Shown in pieces: positions 28,053 to 36,604 of a stretch of 64,000 nucleotides of DNA. How positions within the stretch are numbered: the first letter of the stretch is position 1; each line of letters starts with the position of its first letter. Source of the stretch: Sulfitobacter alexandrii (GTDB lineage: Bacteria; Pseudomonadota; Alphaproteobacteria; Rhodobacterales; Rhodobacteraceae); contig NZ_CP018078.1 in the NCBI RefSeq assembly GCF_001886735.1, positions 1-64,000 of the forward strand. The letters run 5' to 3'. Made by a program: the position numbers and the translations under genes. The notes under the pieces were generated by a model, which made no database searches, had not been told where the DNA came from, and worked only from the letters and a program-made list of their open reading frames with translations.

Positions 28053-28710
28053 CCTCCTCTGGCTGCTGGCCACACCGGCCACGGCGCAGATGGTGCTGGT
28101 GATGGAGAGCGACGGCTCTCTTACCCCGTCCCGCTCACAAGACAGCTTCGCGCGCCATTACCAGGATGGGATTGCCATGGGTCCGGGAACCCGGGCCTTG
28201 GCGATCCTTGGGACAGGGGATGCTTCGGGAGGTCCTGACACTGATCAGTCTGCAGGGTTCAAACGCTCCCCCGCCCGGCCAAGCCCCGAGGTGCTGGCGG
28301 CGATCGAAGCGACGGGGCTGCGCTATGCCAGCCATCCCGGTCTGCGCCGCGCCGCGCTTTCCGTCACTGACTGGCTCAGTCTCTACCGGGCAAACATCGA
28401 GGTTGAAAGTGCCTACCGGCAAGAGGCTGTCTCGACCGCAGGGGCGATTGGTCTCGGACAGCTCATGCCCGGGACCGCAGAGGAGCTTGGCGTCGACCCG
28501 AACGATCCCATCGAGAACCTTGATGGCTCAGCCCGCTACCTCGTCTTGATGCTGCGCGAATTCGGCAACCCGCAGCTGGCACTGGCCGCCTACAACGCCG
28601 GGCCGGACGCTGTGCGCCAATACGGTGGCATTCCCCCTTACCGAGAAACCCAGAACCACGTGGCCCGCGTCATGGCTGTCGTGGCCCGATTGGAAGGATC
28701 GAATTCATGA
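28042..28710 (+). CDS. virB1: VirB1-like lytic transglycosylase
   Basis: An SLT-domain muramidase that opens peptidoglycan for the secretion channel. The domain shows IEVESAYRQEAVSTAGAIGLGQLMPGTAEELGV with the catalytic Glu, then AAYNAGP and YGGIPPYRETQNHV. A signal-like sequence (TANLLWLLATPATAQ) precedes ATG 28090, so the true start must lie upstream. The only plausible in-frame candidate after the previous stop is a CTG at 28042; otherwise translation starts inside the preceding gene. The stop overlaps the virB2 ATG. Confidence 0.82.
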   Translation: MTANLLWLLATPATAQMVLVMESDGSLTPSRSQDSFARHYQDGIAMGPGTRALAILGTGDASGGPDTDQSAGFKRSPARPSPEVLAAIEATGLRYASHPGLRRAALSVTDWLSLYRANIEVESAYRQEAVSTAGAIGLGQLMPGTAEELGVDPNDPIENLDGSARYLVLMLREFGNPQLALAAYNAGPDAVRQYGGIPPYRETQNHVARVMAVVARLEGSNS

Positions 28711-29000
28711 AACAGATTTCAAACCTCTTTGTCGCCTCGCTGGCGCTATTCCTGCTGATTGCCGAACCCGCCCTCGCCCAGAGCATTGATCTCTCCCCGA
28801 TCCAAAGCTTGTTGCAGGGCATTGTCGATGCGCTGACCGGCCCACTTGGCGTTGTCATCGCGACGCTTGCCGTTCTCGGGGTCTTTCTCAGCTGGTTCTT
28901 CAACATCATCGATCTGCGCCAAGCCCTCTGGGTCCTCGTGGGCATCGCTGGTGTTGCCGCCGCCCCCACCATCGTTGCCGCGGTCTTTGCCGGTGGCTGA
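28707..29000 (+). CDS. virB2: VirB2 major pilin (TrbC/VirB2 family)
   Basis: A 97-residue pro-pilin: signal peptide to ALAQS, then two hydrophobic segments (residues 45-66 and 72-95) with a short polar turn (NIIDLRQ). This is the normal VirB2/TrbC layout. It polymerises into the T-pilus. It overlaps virB1 and virB3 by ATGA/GTG junctions. Confidence 0.88.
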   Translation: MKQISNLFVASLALFLLIAEPALAQSIDLSPIQSLLQGIVDALTGPLGVVIATLAVLGVFLSWFFNIIDLRQALWVLVGIAGVAAAPTIVAAVFAGG

Positions 29001-29271
29001 GCGCGCGCCTCTCTTTCTCGGCCTCGTGCGCCCGCCGAAGCTTCTGGGCCTGCCCATCATGTACGCGATGGTCTGGCTCTTCGGTTCGGTGCTCTTGTTC
29101 GTCTGGGTCCAGCACATCGCGGTATTGGGTGTCGCCGCCCTTCTTTATCCGGTGCTGTGGAAGGCCGCAGATTGGGACCCGCGTTTCATCGACGTGATGA
29201 TGACGGCCCTGCAGGAGACACCGCCCACGCGTAATAGGTCCATTCATGGCGGGGACAGCTATGCCCCGTGA
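28993..29271 (+). CDS. virB3: VirB3 inner-membrane T4SS protein
   Basis: A 92-residue protein with the VirB3 signature: PLFLGLVRPPKLLGLP at the N-terminus, two membrane spans and a cytoplasmic tail ending in DPRFIDVMMTALQ. The GTG start overlaps the virB2 stop. It pairs with VirB4, whose gene overlaps its 3' end. Confidence 0.87.
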   Translation: MAERAPLFLGLVRPPKLLGLPIMYAMVWLFGSVLLFVWVQHIAVLGVAALLYPVLWKAADWDPRFIDVMMTALQETPPTRNRSIHGGDSYAP

Positions 29272-31636
29272 TGACGCCCGTGATGCTGCGCTCGATGCCC
29301 GCACGATGACGCCGGAATGGTATGCGCGCGAGATACGCCTTGCGCATATGCTGCCCTATGTCAGCCTCGTCGATGACCAGACCGTACGGACCCGGGTCAA
29401 CGAGCTCTTCCGCTGCATCCGGCTCGAGGGGATCAACAGCTACACGACGGACGATGCCTATCTCGGCAAGGTGACGGCGCTCTTTGCCCGCATCGTCGCG
29501 CAGCTTGGGCCGGAATTCAGCTATTACGTCCACAAGGTCTCCAAGGCCATCACACCGGATCTCGACCCGATCCGTGAGGACAGCTTCGCGGGAGAGGTCG
29601 ACCGCCGCTGGCGCGCAAAACTCGCGACCAGCGGGCTGCGCGACAAGACCCTGACGCTCACCGTCATTCACCGCCCGCCCTCGAAAAGCCTCCTGCCGTT
29701 CCTCAGCCGCAGCGCGCCGGACCGCCTGAGAGAAGAGACCCGCAAACGCCTGCAGCGACTGGGCGAGGCCGTGAACGTCTTCCTCTCGGGGCTTACCGAG
29801 CTCAAGCCACGCCTGCTGTCAGCCGGATCGGGAGAGTTGGTGGGATTTTTGGGCGCGCTCAACACGGGCACCGAGCTGCCGCTCTACCCTGCAAACACCT
29901 ACGGCTTTTTGTCCGTCAACGTCGCCAATACCCGCGTGACGTTTCACGGAGATCATTTCGAGCTTTCCGAAGGCGTCGTGGGCCACCGCTACGGCAAGAG
30001 CTTCACCATCGGAGAATACTCGGAAGGCACCTCCTGCACCATGTTCGACATGCTGAACCTGCCGGTCGACATGATCGTGACGCACTCCTTCACGCCGATC
30101 AATTCGAACCTCATGGCGGGCCGCATCAAGCGGCAAAAGCGCCAGATGCAGGCCAGCCAGGACGCAGCCCTCTCACTCCTGGAAGCCCTCGACATCGCCG
30201 CCGATGATCTCGAGGCCAAGCGCCAAAGCTTCGGCGAGCATCACATGGTCGTGACGCTCTTTTGCGACACGCTCGAAGAACTGCAAACCCTCAGCGCAGA
30301 GATCGTGAATGCCGCCGCGACCGAAGGCGTGAAGATGATCGGCGAGCGGGTCGCGGCCAAGGCGCATTACCTCAGCCAGCACGCCGGCAACCAGCCAAAG
30401 CGCGTCCGCGCCAGCGCCGTCACCAACCGCAACTTCGCGGATTTTGCGGCCTTCCACCGGACACAGCTCGGCAAACCTGCAGCACTTACCCCCTGGGGCC
30501 GGGTCGTCACCTATCTGCCCACGCCGGAGCAGAGCGCCTACCGGTTTTCCTATCACGAGCAGGGATCGCCCGACAAAGAACCGACCAGCGGGCATACCCT
30601 GATCATGGGACGGCCCGGTTCGGGCAAATCGGTGTTGTCGGCCTTCCTGATGACCCAGGCCCGTCGCGCAGGCGCACGGATCTTCGTCTTCGATTACCGT
30701 CTTGGTATGGAGATGGCCGTCCGCGCCAATGGCGGGCGGTACGCGTCGCTGAACGCCGGCCAGCCCACGGGCCTCAACCCGCTCTGGACCGAGACCGATG
30801 CGCGCGGCACGGCCTGGCTCTCGGACTGGCTCACAACGCTGCTCTACCGCGCTGACAAGCCCCTGACGCCCGCACAGACCAACCGCATCCAGGAAGTGGT
30901 GCGCCAAAACGCGCAGGCCACAAACCCGGCCCTGCGGAACTGGCGGGATTTCGCATCGCTTTTTGTGTCCACCGATGATGGCGGCGATCTGCACCAGCGC
31001 CTGCTCGAGTGGACCGAAGACGGCCGCTATGGCTGGATCTTCGGGCAGAGCCTTGAGGACACTTTTTCGCTCAAAGGCGATGTCGTGGGCTTCGATCTGA
31101 CCGGCATTCTCGACAGCGAGGCCGACAAGGAACGGATGGCGGTCCTGTCCTATCTTTTCCGCCGGGTTGAGCGCGAGATCGAGGACCGCCGCCCCACCAT
31201 CATCGTGATCGACGAGGCCTGGAAGGCGCTCGATAACGCATATTTCGCCGAACGGTTGTCGAACTGGCTCGTGACCGCACGCAAGCAGAACACCGTCGCG
31301 GTGATGATGACGCAATATGCCAGTCAACTTGAGCGCACCCGGACCGGCAAGACCATCGTCGAAGCCGTTCCGACGCAGATCCTGCTGCCAAATATCCGCG
31401 CGCAGCCTGCGGACTACGCCATGCTGAACCTCACGGAGAAGGAGCTCGACGTCCTTCTCAACACGGGCAGCAATAGCCGCCTCGCACTGATCCGCGACGA
31501 TCAGGGCTCAATCGTCGTCGATGCCGATCTGAGCGCCCTTGGACCTAATCTCACCATCCTCGGCGGCATGGAAAAGGGAGAGGCGCTCGTCGGCGCCGAT
31601 TACCGCGACCGCCCGGACTTCTGGAGGCTTTCATGA
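29246..31636 (+). CDS. virB4: VirB4 ATPase
   Basis: A 796-residue T4SS ATPase of the CagE/TrbE/VirB4 family. It has an N-terminal CagE domain, Walker A GRPGSGKS near residue 455, Walker B IIVIDEAWKAL near residue 650 and MMTQYASQLERTRTG after it. It powers pilus assembly and substrate transfer at the inner membrane. The frame overlaps virB3; ATG 29261 is an alternative start. The length is normal and all motifs are intact. Confidence 0.94.
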   Translation: MAGTAMPRDDARDAALDARTMTPEWYAREIRLAHMLPYVSLVDDQTVRTRVNELFRCIRLEGINSYTTDDAYLGKVTALFARIVAQLGPEFSYYVHKVSKAITPDLDPIREDSFAGEVDRRWRAKLATSGLRDKTLTLTVIHRPPSKSLLPFLSRSAPDRLREETRKRLQRLGEAVNVFLSGLTELKPRLLSAGSGELVGFLGALNTGTELPLYPANTYGFLSVNVANTRVTFHGDHFELSEGVVGHRYGKSFTIGEYSEGTSCTMFDMLNLPVDMIVTHSFTPINSNLMAGRIKRQKRQMQASQDAALSLLEALDIAADDLEAKRQSFGEHHMVVTLFCDTLEELQTLSAEIVNAAATEGVKMIGERVAAKAHYLSQHAGNQPKRVRASAVTNRNFADFAAFHRTQLGKPAALTPWGRVVTYLPTPEQSAYRFSYHEQGSPDKEPTSGHTLIMGRPGSGKSVLSAFLMTQARRAGARIFVFDYRLGMEMAVRANGGRYASLNAGQPTGLNPLWTETDARGTAWLSDWLTTLLYRADKPLTPAQTNRIQEVVRQNAQATNPALRNWRDFASLFVSTDDGGDLHQRLLEWTEDGRYGWIFGQSLEDTFSLKGDVVGFDLTGILDSEADKERMAVLSYLFRRVEREIEDRRPTIIVIDEAWKALDNAYFAERLSNWLVTARKQNTVAVMMTQYASQLERTRTGKTIVEAVPTQILLPNIRAQPADYAMLNLTEKELDVLLNTGSNSRLALIRDDQGSIVVDADLSALGPNLTILGGMEKGEALVGADYRDRPDFWRLS

Positions 31637-31902
31637 TCCGTAAATGGCGTTTTGAGAATCCAACAAAAAAACCTGCATCGTTTTTCGCGTTCGAGCGAAG
31701 CGAGAGGCAGCGAACAAACGATTCAAGAGAATCTCGAAACGCCAAATTGTTGCTTCTCGCTGCGCTCGGCGTGCTGGCTTCCTGCGCGCAGTACCAGGAA
31801 CCGCAGGCCAATTGCTTCACCTTCCTGGCCTCGACTGCACCCATAGCGCCAGATTGCACCTTCACGCCCCTCGGCGCACCGGAGGGTGACATTGAAGTGT
31901 AG
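31633..31902 (+). CDS. virB7: VirB7-like lipoprotein with an N-terminal insert
   Basis: An 89-residue protein. The lipoprotein signal KLLLLAALGVLASC ends in a lipobox, followed by a short Cys-containing mature part (CAQYQEPQANCFTFL). The position in the operon fits VirB7. Unusually the signal is preceded by about 38 residues; 34 of them come from a 102-base palindromic insertion between AAA (31644) and TTG (31747). Without it the gene would read MIRKLLLLAALG, a normal signal start. The insert keeps the frame, but such an extended N-region may impair export, or translation may restart at TTG 31747 or 31750. Confidence 0.75.
   Translation: MIRKWRFENPTKKPASFFAFERSERQRTNDSRESRNAKLLLLAALGVLASCAQYQEPQANCFTFLASTAPIAPDCTFTPLGAPEGDIEV
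31645..31744. repeat. Palindromic element inserted in-frame in virB7
   Basis: Outer arms TGGCGTTTTGAGAATC and GAATCTCGAAACGCCA pair with few mismatches. An inner pair, ATCGTTT (31678-31684) with AAACGAT (31716-31722), surrounds a central GAGCGAAGCGAG. The whole is about 100 bp and looks like a small transposable palindrome (REP/RPE-like). AAA flanks both sides (31642-31644 and 31744-31746), a possible short target duplication. Confidence 0.6.
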
Positions 31903-33046
31903 CCTGCCTCAAATCCTCGCGCTTTGCCTGCTGCCCGGTCTCGCCTTGTCCCAAGGCTTGCCGACCAATGACAGCGGGCTGACAGCGCGCGATATCATCG
32001 AGACCGGCGACCGTGAGGCGGATCTGGCTGTGCAAGCAGACAAGCTCTCGGTGCGCGAACTCATCGCCGAGATCGAGCGCGAGCAACTGGCCACACTGCA
32101 GCGCATCCTCGATGCCCAGACCAGCTTCGGCGGTCAGGGCCTGCCTGCCATGGTCTCGGACCTAGACGGCGGCAGCGGCGATCCCGCACGTTCCGTCGAA
32201 GCGGTCTATGGTACGGGTGAGATCGATCCCAATCCCGGAGGCGCACAGATGTTCGGGGATGCCTCCGAGAACATCGAGCAGCTCATCATCCGCGTCGCTC
32301 AGGAAACCAGCGGTTTCGCAGGCGTGGGGCGCGCCGGACTGTCCCCGGTGCAGTGGCGCGCCCTGCTGCAGGCGCTCATCTGGCAGGAAAGCCGCTTCAC
32401 GATTGGCGCGCGATCGCCTGTTGGGGCCTTTGGCCTTACCCAGATCATGCCGGGCACCGCCAGCGATTTGGGCATCAACCCGGAATACTATGAGAGCCCC
32501 TATCTGCAGGTACATGGCGGCGCGCGCTATCTCGCGGCTCAACTCAACACCTTCGATGGCAACATCATCAACGCCCTCGCGGCCTATAACGCCGGACCCG
32601 GCCGCGTGTTCGAATATGGGGGCGTGCCGCCCTTCGCTGAGACCCAGCACTACGTCCAAGTCATCCCCGAACGCTACAATCTCTACCTGAGCCGCATCGG
32701 CGGGATCGAAGCGCTAGGAACCATCGATCCGGCGCTTCTCGCCAATGCCAACCTCTCGCTCGCGAGTCATGGTGCAGCCTTTTATGGCAGCAACTCACCC
32801 GCCGCGATCCGGCAGGCCGCCCTGCGTATTGCGGATATCGTCGAGCGGATCTCTGAAACCGAAGACGTGCAGGAGAGCATCGCGCTCAACACCTATGCGC
32901 GCGCCGAACTCGTGCGTCTCGTCGCGGCCCGCATCCGGCTACAGGCGGCGCGCACCCGCGTCCTTTCCGCCGAAGAATTGGCCCAGGCCAGCGCGCGCAT
33001 GGCCGAGGGTGCATTCATGGAATTCACGATCAGGGAGATAGACTGA
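31892..33046 (+). CDS. Second transglycosylase-like protein of the T4SS operon
   Basis: A 384-residue exported protein (signal KCSLPQILALCLLPGLALS). Residues 1-150 are helical and low in recognised motifs. Residues about 155-270 are an SLT domain (IWQESRFTIGARSPVGAFGLTQIMPGTASDLGI, AAYNAGPGRV, YGGVPPFAETQHYV) and the rest is helical. TTG 31892 is preferred because GGAGG lies 6 bases before it; GTG 31886 has no room for the ribosome site. Having a muramidase between VirB7 and VirB5, besides VirB1, is unusual. Its C-terminus overlaps the virB5 start. Confidence 0.8.
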   Translation: MKCSLPQILALCLLPGLALSQGLPTNDSGLTARDIIETGDREADLAVQADKLSVRELIAEIEREQLATLQRILDAQTSFGGQGLPAMVSDLDGGSGDPARSVEAVYGTGEIDPNPGGAQMFGDASENIEQLIIRVAQETSGFAGVGRAGLSPVQWRALLQALIWQESRFTIGARSPVGAFGLTQIMPGTASDLGINPEYYESPYLQVHGGARYLAAQLNTFDGNIINALAAYNAGPGRVFEYGGVPPFAETQHYVQVIPERYNLYLSRIGGIEALGTIDPALLANANLSLASHGAAFYGSNSPAAIRQAALRIADIVERISETEDVQESIALNTYARAELVRLVAARIRLQAARTRVLSAEELAQASARMAEGAFMEFTIREID

Positions 33047-33855
33047 TGAGAGATTTACTCGTGAGGACGGCCTTGGCCACGACGCTTGGAATTGGCCTGC
33101 ATCTCGGCACCCTGTCCCCTGCCCTGGCGCAAGGCGTGCCCGTCGTCGATACCCAGAACATCGCACAAAACATCCAGCAGCTCCGGCAGATGATCGAAGA
33201 CGAGATCCTGCAAAACGAGCAGCTGACGCAGCTCCGCGAACAGCTTGCCACACTCACGGATCAACTCGCGGAGCTGCAAAGAACCTATGAAGCGCTCACT
33301 CGCCTTGCCGAGCTTCCAGAAATCATCCGCACCGAGATGGAAGACGAACTCAATGGCCTGCTCGACCAGGAGTTCGGCGACATCCTCGCCACGATTGAGG
33401 CGATCAAGACTGGGGATTTCTCGGGCCTCTCGGGCTCCGGCGCAGGCGAAATCGAAACCCAGATGGACCGGGTGCTGGCCGATCTTGGCTTCGATGAAGA
33501 CACGCTCTCGGAAATGGCCACCAGCGGCAATCCCGGGGCCAACCGTGTGGCCACGCAGGCAACAACCGGCGCACTCGTTTCGGCCGCGGCCCAGAACAGC
33601 TACGAGGACGCCGGCCAATCGCTTGAGCGGGTAGACCGCCTTGTCGGGCTTATCGACGACATGGACGAATTAAAGGAAAGCATCGATCTCAACACGCGCG
33701 TGACGGCGGAACTGGCCATTGCGCTGGTCGCCATGTGGCAACTCGAAGCCATCCAAACCGTGGGCGACGGCACGGGCGGCGTGATTGATGCCGCCACCAT
33801 CGCCGAAGAGCAGCGCTTCATGGATTTTACCTTGCCAGACCTCCGGGCAGACTGA
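33046..33855 (+). CDS. virB5: VirB5-like minor pilin
   Basis: A 269-residue exported protein (signal to PALAQG) made almost only of helices and coiled coil (NIQQLRQMIEDEILQNEQLTQLREQLATLTDQLAELQRTYEAL). It ends with a helical domain (RVTAELAIALVAMWQLEAIQ) typical of VirB5/TrbJ proteins, which tip the pilus. TGATG junction with the preceding gene. Confidence 0.8.
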   Translation: MRDLLVRTALATTLGIGLHLGTLSPALAQGVPVVDTQNIAQNIQQLRQMIEDEILQNEQLTQLREQLATLTDQLAELQRTYEALTRLAELPEIIRTEMEDELNGLLDQEFGDILATIEAIKTGDFSGLSGSGAGEIETQMDRVLADLGFDEDTLSEMATSGNPGANRVATQATTGALVSAAAQNSYEDAGQSLERVDRLVGLIDDMDELKESIDLNTRVTAELAIALVAMWQLEAIQTVGDGTGGVIDAATIAEEQRFMDFTLPDLRAD

Positions 33856-33872
33856 TCGTGGGGGCATGACGG

Positions 33873-34526
33873 GTGGCGAGTGAACAAGAGATCATCGAGG
33901 AAGAACTGGTCTACGGTGCCCTGCGCCGTGAACGGCTTTGGCAGCGTCTTGGCCTGATAGGCCTTGTCTTCGGCATCATCGGCTGTCTGAGCGCAGCAGC
34001 AGTCTCGATCCTTGATGTCGACCCACCCCCCGTCGTTGTCCCCTATGATCCCGCCACTGGTTTTGCCCTGCCCGAGGCGTCCGTTGGGGCCACATCCGTC
34101 ACCGCCAACCAAGCGATCATCGAGGCGGAGGTCTTCCGCTATGTGACCGACCGGGAGGTCTATAACCAGCTCGACAACGATCTGCGCATCCGCAGCGTTC
34201 TGCGCCGCTCGGACGGGGCCGCTGAGAGCGGGCTGCGCCAGATCTGGAACAGCGCCAACGAGAATTACCCGCCGACCGTCTATGGCCCCAACGCCCGGCT
34301 CGACGTGGAAATCCTCAGCATTAACCGGATCGGCACCAACCGCGCCACTGTGCGCCTGCGCAAGCGTCTGACCTCCATCAACGGCACCCAAACCGGGCTC
34401 TTCACTGCGACGCTTCTCTTCGAGTTCCGACCGGAGACCCGACGCTCCATCGATGAGGTCTGGACCAATCCATTCGGCTTCACCGTCCTCGAATATTCCA
34501 TCCGCTCCGACAGATTGGAGAACTGA
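33873..34526 (+). CDS. virB8: VirB8 inner-membrane T4SS protein
   Basis: A 217-residue protein with a short cytoplasmic part, one span (about residues 25-46) and a periplasmic VirB8 domain. The domain shows ANQAIIEAEVFRYVTDREVY, GLRQIWNSANENYPP and NPFGFTVLEYSI. It nucleates the inner membrane complex and contacts VirB10. The start is GTG 33873, 17 bases after the virB5 stop. Confidence 0.87.
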   Translation: MASEQEIIEEELVYGALRRERLWQRLGLIGLVFGIIGCLSAAAVSILDVDPPPVVVPYDPATGFALPEASVGATSVTANQAIIEAEVFRYVTDREVYNQLDNDLRIRSVLRRSDGAAESGLRQIWNSANENYPPTVYGPNARLDVEILSINRIGTNRATVRLRKRLTSINGTQTGLFTATLLFEFRPETRRSIDEVWTNPFGFTVLEYSIRSDRLEN

Positions 34527-34528
34527 CG

Positions 34529-35224
34529 TTGTTGTTTATAAGATCGCTTATTTTTGTCATTGCCCTCTTGCCCGGCCTCGCCTCTGCCGAAGCCATCCCG
34601 CGTGGCGGTCCCAACGACAGCCGAGTGCGCTTGGCCACCTACCAGGAGGGTCAGGTCTACCGTCTCAGCATCTCGCTTACCCATGTCACCACGGTCGAAT
34701 TCGGTGAGGGTGAAAGCATCCGCTCGATCATCGCGGGCGATACCGAGGGCTTCGAGATCGATGGCGTGCCGGGCGGTCAGGCCTTCGCGATCAAGCCCGT
34801 CGCGCGCGGTGTCCATACCAATGTGACGGTCTACACGAACAGGCGAAGCTACTATTTCAACGTCCAGGAAACCCGCAGCCCGACCTTTTACGTGGTCCAG
34901 TTCCGCTACCCCGAGGACGATACACGTCCGACGCGCGCCATCGCGGCCCAAGCACCGAACTACAATTACGGCGCCAGCGCGCGGACCGAGTTCACGCCAA
35001 CCCGGGTCTGGGACGATGGGACCTTCACGTACTTCGAATTTCCGCGGAACGCGCCGGTGCCCGCGATCTTTCGCTACGCGGGCGGCCGTGAACGCACGGT
35101 CAACACGCAAACCCCTGAAGACGGCGTGATCCGCGTCAGCGGCGTAAACCGCCAATGGGTCCTGCGACTTGGCGAGGAGGTGGTCTGCATCGAGGCGATC
35201 TCGCCCGCGGAGGCCGCCTCATGA
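34529..35224 (+). CDS. virB9: VirB9 outer-membrane core protein
   Basis: A 231-residue exported protein (signal to LASAEA) with the VirB9/CagX pattern: PRGGPNDSRVRLATYQEGQVYRL in the N-terminal domain and a C-terminal beta domain with PTRVWDDGTFTYFEFP and VNRQWVLRLG. With VirB7 and VirB10 it builds the outer-membrane core ring. The start is TTG 34529, two bases after the virB8 stop; its stop overlaps the virB10 ATG. Confidence 0.92.
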   Translation: MLFIRSLIFVIALLPGLASAEAIPRGGPNDSRVRLATYQEGQVYRLSISLTHVTTVEFGEGESIRSIIAGDTEGFEIDGVPGGQAFAIKPVARGVHTNVTVYTNRRSYYFNVQETRSPTFYVVQFRYPEDDTRPTRAIAAQAPNYNYGASARTEFTPTRVWDDGTFTYFEFPRNAPVPAIFRYAGGRERTVNTQTPEDGVIRVSGVNRQWVLRLGEEVVCIEAISPAEAAS

Positions 35225-36600
35225 GCGATACCGAGAACACCGAGCTGGAAAAGCGCCTCGCCGCCCTAGAGAAAGGCAGTGCCCGCGCCCCCATGGCGGC
35301 GCAGCGCCGGTCGCCCCTTCTCGCGCTGATCGTGGTCCTCGTCATCGGCGCAGGTGGTGCCCTGCTCTATCTCCTCTCACAGCCCGACGAAGAGGAAGCC
35401 TTGCCGACGGCCACCCCGGACGTCTTCCAAAACGAGGGGGACGGCTTTGGCGCTATCGAGACCTTGCCCCCGCCCGAACCCGAGGTTGTGTTCGTCGGAC
35501 CAGACCCCGTCGAGCCCAACGCGGAACTTCTGGCGCAGATCACCGCGCTGCAGGCCCAGATCGAAGAATTGCGCAACGCTCCCGAACCGGTCGTCGAGGA
35601 AGACACGGCCGCCGCAGAGGCGATCGACGCGCTGACCGCTCAGATCGCGGCGCTGCAAGCCGCCTCGGAAGCCGCACAGCAACGATTCCAGGACGAACTG
35701 ACGGCGCGGGATCGCAGCCTTGAGCAACTCCGCATGGATCTGGAATTGGCCCAACTCGAGGCCAGCCGACCCCAACCCGCTCCAGGGGGCCCCACGGAAG
35801 ATGAGCTGCTCGCACGCGAGCAAGAGCGACTGCGCCGCGAAGAAGAAGCCCGGCGCATGGCCGAGCTGGAGCGCCGCGCCGCGGATGAACGCGCCTTCCA
35901 GGAGCGGCGCATCACCTCGCCCACCATCGCTTTTGGCGGTGCCTCCGGAGCGAATGAAACGGCTCTGACTGAACGCACTTTTGGCGAGGTGACGGATTTC
36001 GTGCTGAACGGGGCGCTGCCCTCGACGGTGACGCAGGCCGAGGTGATCGCCAATCCCTCCAACACGATTCTACAGGGCACCATGATCCAAGCCGTCATGG
36101 AAACTGCCCTTGACAGCTCCCTGCCCGGCCAGACCCGTGCCGTGGTGTCCGAGGATGTCTACAGCGTCGATGGCGCGCGCCTCTTGATCCCCCGCGGATC
36201 CCGTCTCGTCGGGCGCTACCGCGCTGGCGTCGATATCGCGCAGCGCCGCGTCACGATCGCCTGGGACCGGATCATCCTGCCCGCGGGCCAGACCGTCCAG
36301 ATCAGCTCATTCGGGGGCGATGAACTGGGACGTTCCGGTGTCACGGGTTTCGTGGACACGCGCTTTGCCGAGCGTTTCGGGTCGGCCGCCCTGATTTCGC
36401 TGATTTCGGCCGCGCCAAGTGCCGCCGCATCCGAGGTCCAGGATGAGACTGCCGCCGACGTTCTCGAAGACGTGGGCGATGATCTGGCAGATGCGACGGA
36501 CAGCGTCATCGGCGACTATCTCTCAATCGGCCCCGTCATCTATGTCGACCAGGGCGCCCGCGTCACGGTCATGGTCGACCGCGATCTGGAGATATTCTGA
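35221..36600 (+). CDS. virB10: VirB10 T4SS core scaffold
   Basis: A 459-residue protein with a cytoplasmic start, one span (about residues 32-50), a Pro/Glu-rich linker and a long coiled coil (about residues 100-235, QAQIEELRNAP to RRAADERAFQERR). A TrbI-type beta-barrel follows (QTRAVVSEDVYSVDGARLLIPRGSRLVGRY). It spans both membranes and senses ATP use by VirB4/11. ATG 35221 overlaps virB9. The coiled-coil section is longer than in compact VirB10 proteins. Confidence 0.92.
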   Translation: MSDTENTELEKRLAALEKGSARAPMAAQRRSPLLALIVVLVIGAGGALLYLLSQPDEEEALPTATPDVFQNEGDGFGAIETLPPPEPEVVFVGPDPVEPNAELLAQITALQAQIEELRNAPEPVVEEDTAAAEAIDALTAQIAALQAASEAAQQRFQDELTARDRSLEQLRMDLELAQLEASRPQPAPGGPTEDELLAREQERLRREEEARRMAELERRAADERAFQERRITSPTIAFGGASGANETALTERTFGEVTDFVLNGALPSTVTQAEVIANPSNTILQGTMIQAVMETALDSSLPGQTRAVVSEDVYSVDGARLLIPRGSRLVGRYRAGVDIAQRRVTIAWDRIILPAGQTVQISSFGGDELGRSGVTGFVDTRFAERFGSAALISLISAAPSAAASEVQDETAADVLEDVGDDLADATDSVIGDYLSIGPVIYVDQGARVTVMVDRDLEIF

Positions 36601-36604
36601 GCCC

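Noticed and set aside
30173..31327. 384-residue minus-strand frame inside virB4
   Set aside because: Antisense shadow of a GC-rich gene; composition is unnatural and virB4 is complete on the other strand.
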